Assembly: GCA_029939595.1 (NCBI GenBank)
Contig: JAOZSQ010000002.1
Coordinates: 1-64,000, forward strand
Direction: 5' to 3'
Length of the DNA stretch: 64,000 nt
Origin: EX4572-165 sp002254885
GTDB lineage: Archaea > Thermoplasmatota > E2 > DHVEG-1
The notes below the pieces were generated by a model. The model had not been told where the DNA came from and did no database searches. It saw nothing but the letters and a program-made list of their open reading frames with translations. The position numbers were made by a program, and so were the translations under genes. Below are positions 35,147-43,543 of the stretch, in pieces. Every line of letters starts with the position of its first letter. Position 1 is the first letter of the stretch.

Positions 35147-35848
35147 ATGAAAAAAACAATACTAATTGGTCTAAGTTTATCTTTATTTGCAATTCTTCTA
35201 ATACCATCTGTTCCTGCAGTAGAATTATCCTTGGTTAAAGATGAACAAATAAAGACAATTACTGAACAATTTTCAATAATTAGTCAAATCAGTGATTTTC
35301 ATGAAAACGATCTTTTAGATAAACAAACAACAGATACTTTCAATTTATATTTTGAAGAAATAATCAATAATTTTGAAAAAAAAATATTTGAATCTGATGC
35401 TGACGTTGGAAATGATGAGGGCGGTGAACCACGATTTTTCCCGTTTCTAGGGATTTTTATTTATCTAGCGATTGCTTATGTTCTTCTTGCCATTAGTGTA
35501 ATTGTCCTAAGGTTCATTGGAGGCGGAATTAGAGGCATCTTTCAAGGGATTAAATTAAAAATTCTACAGTTCATAGGTTCTATTATTTCTATTGTAAGTT
35601 TTATTATAACTCTTGCTTTAAATATTGTAAAAGGTGCATTATCAACAGGCCTTAAAGTTGGAACATTTATTCTTGATGTTATTCTACTTATCTTTACTGG
35701 TATTTTTACAGTATTACTAATATTAATTCAAGGTATTGGAAATATTATTGCAGATATATGGAATGGAATTGGAACAATACTACAATTTATTTTGGAGATT
35801 ATTAGTGTAATCATTGAGACAATATTTCCCAACATAGGTGTTAATTAA
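35147..35848 (+). CDS. hydrophobic membrane protein of unknown function
   Basis: A 233-residue protein. A signal peptide-like start (MKKTILIGLSLSLFAILLIPSVPA) is followed by a polar helical region (about 25-100) and then about 130 residues of nearly continuous hydrophobic Ile/Leu/Val segments broken by Gly (about 100-225), suggesting several short or re-entrant helices. The last 20 residues (ILEIISVIIETIFPNIGVN) resemble the hydrophobic tails of neighbouring secreted proteins. No family is recognised. Confidence 0.6.
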   Translation: MKKTILIGLSLSLFAILLIPSVPAVELSLVKDEQIKTITEQFSIISQISDFHENDLLDKQTTDTFNLYFEEIINNFEKKIFESDADVGNDEGGEPRFFPFLGIFIYLAIAYVLLAISVIVLRFIGGGIRGIFQGIKLKILQFIGSIISIVSFIITLALNIVKGALSTGLKVGTFILDVILLIFTGIFTVLLILIQGIGNIIADIWNGIGTILQFILEIISVIIETIFPNIGVN

Positions 35849-35888
35849 CAATAAGAAATATTAAATGGCTTTCATTGAAATAAAATAT

Positions 35889-36533
35889 TTATTTTTTCTC
35901 AGTTGATTTCTTCTTTTTTAGATATGGGACATTTGTTCTCTTATTATAACTGATTTCATACTGTTTAGGCTTAGTACAAGGAGTTCCTTTTTCCGAAGAT
36001 CCCTTACTAAAATAATATAATGTTTGCATTGTATCATTGCGCATCTTTATCTGTTGTTTATTAAGAATATAGTCACCAATCTGTAAGAACTCAGGTTCTA
36101 AATCTTCTATTTCATCCTTTGATGTTTCTAATGGTATAAAAATAGATATGACATGTGACATTAATAGATACATAAGTGCGACTAATGATGCAGTAAATAA
36201 GAGATAATAAATTAAAATATTTTCTTGATAATATAAAACCGAGGAAAGATTATAAATTAATGAAAATGTGAAGAATCCAACTATAGTATAGTATGAACCG
36301 CGCTTTTGATTCAAGAACCCATATGGAATAATTCCTAGAATAATAAAATTTAAGATAAGTTCAAGACTAAATAGAATCGAAAAAAATGATATTGAAGTTA
36401 ATTCTTCAATTTGTCCATTGACAAAACCAAAGAAGAAAACATGGAATAATAGGTTTATAAAACTCAACAATAATAATAGAATCATTGGTCCTAAGATACT
36501 TTTTGAACTTGATGATAATGTTTCTTTTACCAT
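35889..36533 (-). CDS. integral membrane protein of unknown function
   Basis: A 214-residue protein with four or five hydrophobic helices in residues 10-140 and a cytoplasmic Lys-rich tail ending KKKKSTEKK. The frame opens at 36569; ATG 36533 is preferred because GGTGGT lies about 6 nt upstream. It is 104 nt downstream of the acyltransferase gene on the same strand. I see no motif that assigns function. Confidence 0.6.
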   Translation of the reverse strand: MVKETLSSSSKSILGPMILLLLLSFINLLFHVFFFGFVNGQIEELTSISFFSILFSLELILNFIILGIIPYGFLNQKRGSYYTIVGFFTFSLIYNLSSVLYYQENILIYYLLFTASLVALMYLLMSHVISIFIPLETSKDEIEDLEPEFLQIGDYILNKQQIKMRNDTMQTLYYFSKGSSEKGTPCTKPKQYEISYNKRTNVPYLKKKKSTEKK

Positions 36534-36637
36534 AAAACCACCCATATAATGGTAAATAGATTTAACCATAAAAACCTTCCTTTCAATAACATAAAAATTA
36601 ATGAATTTAAAACCAGAGATAAAAAATGAAAGTACGA

Positions 36638-37360
36638 TTAGAGTTTCTTTGCAGGAATCCCTACATACATATTTCCTGAGATTAATCGTTGTTTTTTGGT
36701 TACAAGGGCACCGGCAGCAACTGTTACATTATCTTCAATGATTGCACCAGGCATGATAATTGCTCCTGCACCAATCACACAATTATTTCCAATTGATACT
36801 GGATCTATAAGTATAGTTCCTTTTTCAAAATTATGTATATGGCCATAAATGATTGCATATTCGCCCATTGTTGAATTCTTTCCAAACGATGTAACACAAG
36901 GATCTTTAATTACTCCACCAACTAGTGTATTTTTTCCAATTTTCATCCCCAATAATCGAAAATATGTATTTTTTAATCGACCAATTGGAATAATTTCTAG
37001 AATTTTTCGAATTGGTGTATATATTGATACTATAATCATCCATTTTAAAACATTTTTTTCATGAGTTGAATATGGATAAGAACCAGGCATGTAATAAATA
37101 TTAAATATTTTGATTATTAAACCTGAGAGGAATATTTGAGATAGCAGTAAAATAGATATTCCAAAATAAACAATAAATGGGAGAAGTAAAAGGGTCCAGT
37201 TAATGAAAGTAAAAGGAATAAAAATTTTTATGAATAAACAATAAAATATTATGGGAATAAATCCAATTGAAAATATTATTATGCTTGAAAGTGGTATTAT
37301 AAGGTAGGATAACAGGAATTTTTCTTCATTGTTGTGATCCTTTTTTTGTGTTGTCATCAA
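36638..37360 (-). CDS. membrane-attached left-handed beta-helix acyltransferase-like protein
   Basis: A 240-residue protein. Two or three hydrophobic helices lie in residues 14-100. The last 100 residues are hexapeptide repeats (IGKNTLVGG, VSIGNNCVIGAGAIIMPGAIIEDNVTVAAGALV, MYVGIPAKKL), the left-handed beta-helix of acetyl- and acyltransferases. A histidine in YGHIHNFEKG is the probable catalytic base (family knowledge). A membrane-attached enzyme of this kind may acetylate a surface glycan or lipid head group; the substrate is unknown. Confidence 0.78.
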   Translation of the reverse strand: MMTTQKKDHNNEEKFLLSYLIIPLSSIIIFSIGFIPIIFYCLFIKIFIPFTFINWTLLLLPFIVYFGISILLLSQIFLSGLIIKIFNIYYMPGSYPYSTHEKNVLKWMIIVSIYTPIRKILEIIPIGRLKNTYFRLLGMKIGKNTLVGGVIKDPCVTSFGKNSTMGEYAIIYGHIHNFEKGTILIDPVSIGNNCVIGAGAIIMPGAIIEDNVTVAAGALVTKKQRLISGNMYVGIPAKKL

Positions 37361-37519
37361 AAAAATAACATCTAAAAGGAAGTAATAAAATTAATGATTT
37401 AATTAGAATTATTGAAGAGAATAAATGTGTTAGAATGTTATAATTTTAATTTTTTGTAGAATAACAACATTTATAATTCATAATGACCATAATTTATTTG
37501 GACAAATGAGTAATGCACA

Positions 37520-39115
37520 ATGGGGACAAAAAAATTAATTTCAATAATGCTTGTATTATTAATGTTTTCATCAATTTCTCAAATTGGAATTGCAACTCAG
37601 AAAACAAATCCACAATTAAAAGATTCAATTAAAGAAAAACTTGATCTTATACAAGATGCAATTAACGATAAAAAAGCAGATTGGGTTGCTGGTCATAATA
37701 ATATTTTTACAGATAAAATAGATTTTATTGAAGAGTTTCTTGGATGCAATCTCAATGAAAGTGAGATTATTAATCAAGATGAACCAATTTCAACTTCTGA
37801 TCTTCCAGCATCTTATGATTGGAGGAATGTTGATGGATTGAACTATGTAACTTCAATAAAAAATCAAGCAAGTTGTGGAAGTTGTGTGGGATTTGCAACT
37901 ATTGGTGCATTAGAGGCTGTTGTTCAAATTGAGGCAGGAGAAATTTTTGATTGTGATTTATCAGAATCACATTTATTTTTTTGTGGTGGAGGTTCTTGTG
38001 GTGGAGGATGGTTTCCAGAAGAAGCTACTGATTTTGTGGAAAATGTAGGAGTAGTTGATGAACTCTGTTTTCCATATAGTTCTTATGATTTAAACTGTGA
38101 TCAAAAACAATCAAATTGGAAATCGCGAGTAATTAAAGCAAAAAATACTGGATCTACCTCAGAAAATCAAAATATAAAAGATGCATTAATTACATATGGA
38201 CCTCTTTTAACAACATTTAAAGTTTATGATGATTTCAGTAGTTATAATGGGGGCATCTATGAGCACGTATGGGGAAATCAAGTTGGAGGCCATGCAGTAG
38301 TAATCATTGGTTATAATGATGATCCGGGATATTGGATATGTAAAAATAGTTGGGGTGAAGGTTGGGGTGAAGACGGATTCTTCAATATTAAATATAGAGA
38401 ATGTAAAATAGATAAAAAGGTATATTTCTTTGATCAAATAATTGGAAATATTCAACCCTCAAAACCTAAAATCATTCAACCAATAAATGGGGAAAATTCT
38501 CTTGATACAGATATTACTCTTCAATGGGATCAAAGTTATGATATTGATGGAGATTTTATTTCATACGCTGTTTATTTAAATGAAGGTCATAAAATTGATT
38601 TAGATTCAGAACCAATTGTATCAGGACTAGCAACAAATTCATATGAAATCAATAAATTAAAAAAAGACACAATTTATTCATGGCAAGTTGTTTCAGAAGA
38701 TGCACAAGGATCTCAACATAGCGTTGGAAAAAATTTATTTTTCACTCGATCGCCATTTGCGCCAATAATATCAGGCCCTAAACAAATTAAAAATGATAAA
38801 TCCTATACATATATTGCCTCAACTGAGGATACTGATGGATCAGAATACTATTGGTTTTTTCAATGGGGTGATGATGAAAATTCAGGTTGGCTAGGCCCAT
38901 ATAATTCAGGTGAAAAAGTAAGTGCGAGCCATACTTGGAGCGATGATGGAGATTATACTATTAAAGTTAGATATAAAGAAGATGGTATTGAAAGTGATGT
39001 GGGTTCGATAGAGATAAGCAACACAAAAACTAGAACGGGTTTTTTTAATTTCATTTGTGAGTTTTTAAATCACAATTTACTAAAATATTTTTTTCCACAA
39101 CAATTATTTTTATAA
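37520..39115 (+). CDS. secreted papain-like (C1A) cysteine peptidase with Fn3/PKD-like C-terminus
   Basis: A 531-residue exported peptidase. Layout: signal peptide (1-25); short propeptide (to about 92); C1A domain (about 94-305) with oxyanion Gln116, catalytic Cys122 in ASCGSCVGFA, His258 in GGHAVVIIGY and Asn276 in CKNSWGEGWG, so all papain residues are present. An Fn3-like domain (about 318-410) and a PKD-like domain (about 412-500) follow, then an aromatic hydrophobic tail (FFNFICEFLNHNLLKYFF). The papain domain is conventional; the C-terminal domains probably hold it to the cell or substrate. Confidence 0.92.
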   Translation: MGTKKLISIMLVLLMFSSISQIGIATQKTNPQLKDSIKEKLDLIQDAINDKKADWVAGHNNIFTDKIDFIEEFLGCNLNESEIINQDEPISTSDLPASYDWRNVDGLNYVTSIKNQASCGSCVGFATIGALEAVVQIEAGEIFDCDLSESHLFFCGGGSCGGGWFPEEATDFVENVGVVDELCFPYSSYDLNCDQKQSNWKSRVIKAKNTGSTSENQNIKDALITYGPLLTTFKVYDDFSSYNGGIYEHVWGNQVGGHAVVIIGYNDDPGYWICKNSWGEGWGEDGFFNIKYRECKIDKKVYFFDQIIGNIQPSKPKIIQPINGENSLDTDITLQWDQSYDIDGDFISYAVYLNEGHKIDLDSEPIVSGLATNSYEINKLKKDTIYSWQVVSEDAQGSQHSVGKNLFFTRSPFAPIISGPKQIKNDKSYTYIASTEDTDGSEYYWFFQWGDDENSGWLGPYNSGEKVSASHTWSDDGDYTIKVRYKEDGIESDVGSIEISNTKTRTGFFNFICEFLNHNLLKYFFPQQLFL

Positions 39116-39225
39116 TTTGGCAGATTTCCATAAAATAGAACAATTCAATATAATAAATAACATAATTAAAAATTTAAAAAGTATATGCATTATTTTTTAT
39201 AATAATGATAATTTAAAAACTATTG
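39116..39225. other. AT-rich spacer before leader copy 1
   Basis: Non-coding sequence between the papain-like gene and the first leader copy; no structure of note apart from low-complexity A/T runs. Confidence 0.4.
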
Positions 39226-39226
39226 A

Positions 39227-39444
39227 ACTTTTTGGATGTAATCACAAATACGATAATTTTTTTTTACGATTCGTTTAAATTTTTAATAAAAGCCTTCATA
39301 TAATATGTATCATAATTATAGCTGTGGTAATAATTAGTAGTGGAATCATATGTAATGTCAAGAAAAATATTAATTGTTTATTATTACATTTATATATTTC
39401 CCTTCTTGTTTTCATATACGCCCCTCCACTCTAATTATATTACC
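39227..39444 (+). promoter_or_regulatory. structured leader element, copy 1 (no adjacent gene)
   Basis: First of three homologous elements. It shares with copy 2 a block from about 39227 to 39300 (offset 310) that includes TTTTTACGATTCGTTT and AAAGCCTTCATATA. It also has a hairpin whose arms, GGTAATAATTAGTAGTGG (39326-39343) and CCACTCTAATTATATTACC (39426-39444), pair as 7+5+5 bp with two small bulges. Bases in the middle of the stem differ from copies 2 and 3 yet still pair, a compensatory pattern. The conserved TTCTTGTTTTCATAT box precedes the 3-prime arm. No recognised gene follows; only a 52-codon frame (39355-39513) runs through it. It may be a decayed paralogue or an independent RNA. 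Confidence 0.6.
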
Positions 39445-39537
39445 AATATAATCAAAATTATAAATATCATTATCTATAATAAAATTATGATTTTAAAAAA
39501 CAATAAAATTTAAAGATAAAAATGATTGAATAAGCTT

Positions 39538-39773
39538 ACTTTTTGGATGTAATTACAAAAAGATTATATTTTTTTACGATTCGTTTTAATTTTTAATGAA
39601 AGCCTTCATATATTTCTTAATATCATTGTGTGTTAATACTAACGGTAATAATGATGTAGTGGATTAATATGTTTACAAATATTAAGGCTAATATTCCTAA
39701 CATTGTAATATTTCCTTTCTTGTTTTCATGTTTACCCCGCCACTACAACAATATTACCAAAAAAATAGGGGGT
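39538..39773 (+). promoter_or_regulatory. structured leader element, copy 2, upstream of Asp-box protein
   Basis: Promoter and 5-prime leader of the 540-residue protein. TTTTTACGATTCGTTTTAATT (from 39571) contains a TATA-like segment; AGCCTTCATATATTT (39601) would be near the transcript start. The hairpin arms are GGTAATAATGATGTAGTGG (39644-39662) and CCACTACAACAATATTACC (39740-39758), pairing at 17 of 19 positions across a 77-nt loop. The loop ends with the conserved TTTCTTGTTTTCATGTTTACCCC. GGGGGT at 39768-39773 is the ribosome-binding site, directly after the hairpin, so folding or protein binding could control access to it. A 37-codon frame (39669-39782) crosses the element and overlaps the gene start. 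Confidence 0.7.
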
Positions 39774-39778
39774 CATAA

Positions 39779-41401
39779 ATGACAAAAAAAAGAAATTTTA
39801 ATATGAAAAAAGTTATAATGTTAGGCGTAGTAATGATGCTTTGTTTAACGGCAATTCAATTTGGAACAGCATCAGAAGAAATAAATGAAAATGATTTAAC
39901 GATAAAAAAGTTAAATTCAGTTAGGCAACATAGAGAAGTATCATTAAAATCTGAAAAATTAACAAAAGAAAAACATATTCAAAATGATTACAACTCAATT
40001 GCAATTAATGGTAACATGCCAATTATGATCACAGAATCTGATTGTCAAAACCCTGTTATTGCAACAGATGGAAATAATATTCTTGTAATGGCCGAGGAAT
40101 ATCAAGGCTCAATGTCATCTGATTTAATAATGACTTATTCATCAGATGCTGGAAATACCTGGTCAGATTTATCTGGTTTTATAACAGAAGATATATTTGA
40201 GGAAAAAGCATCAATTGATTATTGTCACAATGGTGAATTTCAGGCATATGGTACATATTTACCAGATCCAATGGTTGGAACATTATCTTTAATTCATTTT
40301 CCAAGTATGATTGATCCAGAAATGGCCTATAAAGATTCAGAAGGTTGGACAATGTGGTCTCTTGATCTTTCAACGTTTAATGATTTTTATAGTATAGATG
40401 TTGCAGGATATCCTCATGGATCAATTGCACCGGCACCAGATTTCCATGGTGTCGTAACAGTGATTGGCAATAATGAAGATGGTGAAACAATAGAAAATTT
40501 TTATGAGACTGAAGGTAATGGGATAGGTGCATGTTTTTTATCATTTGTAGGGGATTTAGGAGATAAAATATCTATAGATATTGACATTTCAACAGCAACA
40601 TATTATGAGGCAATGGAGCTGAGTAATGAACCAGACATGATTGAAGATGGAGTATTTTTAGAATCATGTTGGGTTGAGCCTGGAAATGAAAACTGGTGGG
40701 AAAATGATTGGCCAGTATTTATTTTTGAAGGAGCACATAATCCTGATATCGTTGCAGGTGGTGGTAGTTGTTATTGTGTCTGTGAAGTTGGAAATGACAT
40801 CGTATGTTATTATTCAAATGATAATGGTGCAAATTTCCAATCAAAAACTATAGCAAGTAATGGAAAATATCCTGCTGTTTCAATAATAGATAACACTGTA
40901 ATTTGTTCATTTACTCGAGATAATAACATTTTTACAGTTGTTTCAAAAGATAATGGAAATACGTGGGAAGAAACAAAGATAAATGATGTAAGTGGAAGTG
41001 CAATTGAGCAGATGCAATGTACTGATGTTTCAGGTTCAAATGTGGTCTGGACCGATGATAGAAATGGTAACTATGGAGTATACATTAGTAGTGCAGCAGA
41101 AGTAGAATTCCCAATAGTAGAAATTCAAAGTATTTCTGGAGGTTTTGGTCTTTCTGCAAACATTATAAACTCTGGTACCGCTGATGCAAATGACATTGAT
41201 TGGAGTATAGCTTTTGATGGTGGCGTTTTTATTGGCGGTGAAACATCTGGAACAATTCAAACTCTTGCAGCAGGAGAAAGCACAACTGTTAAAACTGGAT
41301 TAGTTTTTGGAGTTGGAAAGACTGATATAACAATATCTGTTGGTTCTGCATCTGAACAAAGATCTGGAAATGTTTTTCTATTTTTTGTACTAGGGATATA
41401 A
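39779..41401 (+). CDS. secreted Asp-box (sialidase-like) protein with C-terminal CARDB-like domain, paralogue 1
   Basis: A 540-residue exported protein. A signal peptide (about 1-32) is followed by a beta-propeller-like region holding Asp boxes, for example YSSDAGNTW (about 120-128), YSNDNGANF (345-353) and SKDNGNTW (389-396), typical of sialidase/BNR folds. The C-terminal 95 residues (VEIQSISGGFGLSANIINSGTADANDI onward) form a CARDB-like Ig domain. Sialidase catalytic arginines were not identified, so it may bind rather than cleave. The 543-residue protein downstream has the same layout. It is preceded by a structured leader and GGGGGT. Confidence 0.72.
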   Translation: MTKKRNFNMKKVIMLGVVMMLCLTAIQFGTASEEINENDLTIKKLNSVRQHREVSLKSEKLTKEKHIQNDYNSIAINGNMPIMITESDCQNPVIATDGNNILVMAEEYQGSMSSDLIMTYSSDAGNTWSDLSGFITEDIFEEKASIDYCHNGEFQAYGTYLPDPMVGTLSLIHFPSMIDPEMAYKDSEGWTMWSLDLSTFNDFYSIDVAGYPHGSIAPAPDFHGVVTVIGNNEDGETIENFYETEGNGIGACFLSFVGDLGDKISIDIDISTATYYEAMELSNEPDMIEDGVFLESCWVEPGNENWWENDWPVFIFEGAHNPDIVAGGGSCYCVCEVGNDIVCYYSNDNGANFQSKTIASNGKYPAVSIIDNTVICSFTRDNNIFTVVSKDNGNTWEETKINDVSGSAIEQMQCTDVSGSNVVWTDDRNGNYGVYISSAAEVEFPIVEIQSISGGFGLSANIINSGTADANDIDWSIAFDGGVFIGGETSGTIQTLAAGESTTVKTGLVFGVGKTDITISVGSASEQRSGNVFLFFVLGI

Positions 41402-41415
41402 TAATTATCCCACAT

Positions 41416-41430
41416 CTTCTTTTTTTTATT
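41416..41430 (+). terminator. T-tract terminator of paralogue 1
   Basis: CTTCTTTTTTTTATT begins 15 nt after the stop codon. A T-run this close to the stop is the usual archaeal end signal. Confidence 0.5.
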
Positions 41431-41502
41431 TTCAACATAATAATGAACCATATTGGGAAAATAATTAATATAATTTGAATGAAACAACAAAAAAATAAAA
41501 AA

Positions 41503-41706
41503 TTTTTACTGTTTGTTTAAAGATTCAATAAAAGCGTTCATATATTTGTTATTATGATTATAATATAATAATATTGGTAATAATCATGTAGTGGATTATA
41601 TGTATATGCAAGATGTCAGACATAGTATCAAGTCATAGAAATTTCGCTTTCTTGTTTTTATATTTACCCGGCCACTACAAAAATATTACCAGAAAAATTA
41701 GGGGGT
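41503..41706 (+). promoter_or_regulatory. structured leader element, copy 3, upstream of second Asp-box protein
   Basis: Aligns with copy 2 at a constant offset of 1932 nt from the TTTTTAC box (41503) to just before the ribosome-binding site, without a gap over about 197 nt. Arms are GGTAATAATCATGTAGTGG (41576-41594) and CCACTACAAAAATATTACC (41672-41690), pairing at 16 of 19 positions across a 77-nt loop. The first half of the loop is poorly conserved, while TTTCTTGTTTTTATATTTACCC is kept. GGGGGT at 41701-41706 follows directly. A 31-codon frame (41613-41708) ends 7 nt before the gene. Confidence 0.7.
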
Positions 41707-41715
41707 AAAAAATAA

Positions 41716-43347
41716 ATGAAAAGAAAACAAATTGGAAAATGGGCTATATCATTATTAATCATTGGATTAATGATAACAAGTACTCTTGTAATGCCCGCAG
41801 AAGAGGCAGAAAATAACGAATTTGCAAAAACATATGAAAAACTTGAAGTAAAAAAGGTTACCAATAAGTTTTCATTTGTATCAGATTCATTGGAACTAAA
41901 TAAAATAACAAAAGCATCATATTTACCAAGAGAAATAAAAAATCAAATTGGTATTGATCTTCCTATACTGGGTCTTGAAGGAATGGATGTATTAAATCCA
42001 CATTTAGCAACAGACGGTGGAGGAAATATTTTGTTAGCTGGTGAAGGTTATGAAAGTTCATTTAATTCTGATATTTATTTTAGATCATCAATAGATGGTG
42101 GACAATCTTGGTTACCCGAAGATGGTACAATCTGGTTTGATCTTGCTAGTGGAGGCATAATTCCTGAAAAACCGGTTGTAGATTATTCAGGTGATTTAGG
42201 GGCTATTGGATCATTTTTACGATTAAATCCTGAGGGAATTCCCCAGTTTGACTTCGATAGCATTACTGACCCTGAAGCAGGCGATGGATGGCAACTATTA
42301 ACATGGAATGATAATGATGAAGTTGATAGCATTGATGTTTGTGGTTGGAATAGTCAGTTTTCACCTGCTCCAGATTTTTCAAAAGGAATGATAGTATACA
42401 CAGCAGATGATGATACTACAACCAACGTGATGCATCTTTTATGGTCAGACAGTGAAACAGGTGGTCAAAGTCTTTGGACTGGAAGTGGAGATGCAGACTA
42501 TGAATGGGAAAATGTTAAGACTGATAACGATCTAGTAACGGGAATGCATTGGGAAGTATATGAAATTTCATCAAATCAAGGAGAATTTGAACCAGGTATT
42601 GAGATTGAATGGTGTAGACTTGATGGAACAAATGATTGGTGGCAAAATAATGATTGGTATGCAACAGATGTAATTGAAGGGGCAAGTAGTCCAGATATTG
42701 ATTCAGCAAATGGAAAAATGTATTGTGTCTTTGAGTTAGATGGTGGTATTTACTGTGCATATTCAAATAATGATGGTGGAAATATTGACGTAATGGAGTT
42801 ATCATCAACTGGAACAAACCCACATGTATCAATAGCAGGAGATAGTGTAATTATTACTTATATCGATAATGGCAATCTTATCTCAGCTATCTCTGAAAAT
42901 TCAGGGTCAAGTTGGGAAGAGAGCACTGTTAATGATGAAAGTGGAACCGTGATGGATGATACTCATAGTTCTCATATTGCAGGAGGTTATATGGCATGGA
43001 CCTATGAAGGGTCAGAGTATACCTCACTTCTTTTTGATGTGGCGGGTGTTGATGTACCAATCATAGAGATTGAAAGTGTATCTGGAGGTTTTGGGGTAAA
43101 CGCAGTTATTGCAAACACTGGAACAGCAGACGCAACTGATGTTGATTATTCAATAACGGCAACCGGGGGAATTTTAGGAATGATCAATAAAGAATCTAGT
43201 GGAACAATATCGGTTAATGCAGGAGGGTCACAAACAATTTCGTTACCAATGATCATTGGAGTTGGTGCAGTTACCATTGAACTTATTGTTGGATCTGCTA
43301 GTGAAACTATCTCGGGAACACAACTATTTGTCTATACAAATATATAG
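41716..43347 (+). CDS. secreted Asp-box (sialidase-like) protein with C-terminal CARDB-like domain, paralogue 2
   Basis: A 543-residue paralogue of the preceding gene. It has a signal peptide (about 1-28), propeller-like repeats with Asp boxes (RSSIDGGQSW near 123-132, YSNNDGGNI, ISENSGSSWEES) and the same C-terminal domain (IEIESVSGGFGVNAVIANTGTADATDV onward). The pair shares position-specific features such as the APDF motif, WWxNxDW and the final VGSASE-SG. The 1.9-kb unit, leader plus gene, has been duplicated in tandem; the protein sequences have since diverged strongly while the leader stayed in register. Function is unproven; a binding role at the cell surface is plausible. Confidence 0.72.
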   Translation: MKRKQIGKWAISLLIIGLMITSTLVMPAEEAENNEFAKTYEKLEVKKVTNKFSFVSDSLELNKITKASYLPREIKNQIGIDLPILGLEGMDVLNPHLATDGGGNILLAGEGYESSFNSDIYFRSSIDGGQSWLPEDGTIWFDLASGGIIPEKPVVDYSGDLGAIGSFLRLNPEGIPQFDFDSITDPEAGDGWQLLTWNDNDEVDSIDVCGWNSQFSPAPDFSKGMIVYTADDDTTTNVMHLLWSDSETGGQSLWTGSGDADYEWENVKTDNDLVTGMHWEVYEISSNQGEFEPGIEIEWCRLDGTNDWWQNNDWYATDVIEGASSPDIDSANGKMYCVFELDGGIYCAYSNNDGGNIDVMELSSTGTNPHVSIAGDSVIITYIDNGNLISAISENSGSSWEESTVNDESGTVMDDTHSSHIAGGYMAWTYEGSEYTSLLFDVAGVDVPIIEIESVSGGFGVNAVIANTGTADATDVDYSITATGGILGMINKESSGTISVNAGGSQTISLPMIIGVGAVTIELIVGSASETISGTQLFVYTNI

Positions 43348-43355
43348 ACAACCTC

Positions 43356-43372
43356 TCTTTTTTCTTTTTTTT
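43356..43372 (+). terminator. T-tract terminator of paralogue 2
   Basis: CTTTTTTCTTTTTTTTA begins about 9 nt after the stop codon, comparable to the tract after paralogue 1. Confidence 0.5.
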
Positions 43373-43440
43373 ATTAATGATTGAAAAAATATTTGTAAAT
43401 ATTTATATATGTTGAAAAAAAATAATATATATTAACATTA

Positions 43441-43458
43441 TTTGTAATAAATTACAAA
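43441..43458. promoter_or_regulatory. palindrome upstream of papain-like gene
   Basis: TTTGTAAT-AA-ATTACAAA is a perfect 8+8 inverted repeat about 86 nt before the ATG of the second papain-like gene. Its position upstream of the likely promoter suits an operator for a dimeric regulator; no cognate regulator can be named. Confidence 0.35.
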
Positions 43459-43543
43459 ATTTAATAACTAATTTAACATTTGTTCAAAAATATAATCAAA
43501 AAATATTTATTGTAGTTCTTATCATAATATATATGGAGATATT

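Noticed and set aside
39326..41690. Leader copies as a MITE or insertion sequence with terminal inverted repeats
   Set aside because: Homology continues upstream of the inverted repeat (TTTTTAC to the hairpin) and no target-site duplication flanks it; a duplicated promoter-leader-gene unit explains the pattern better.
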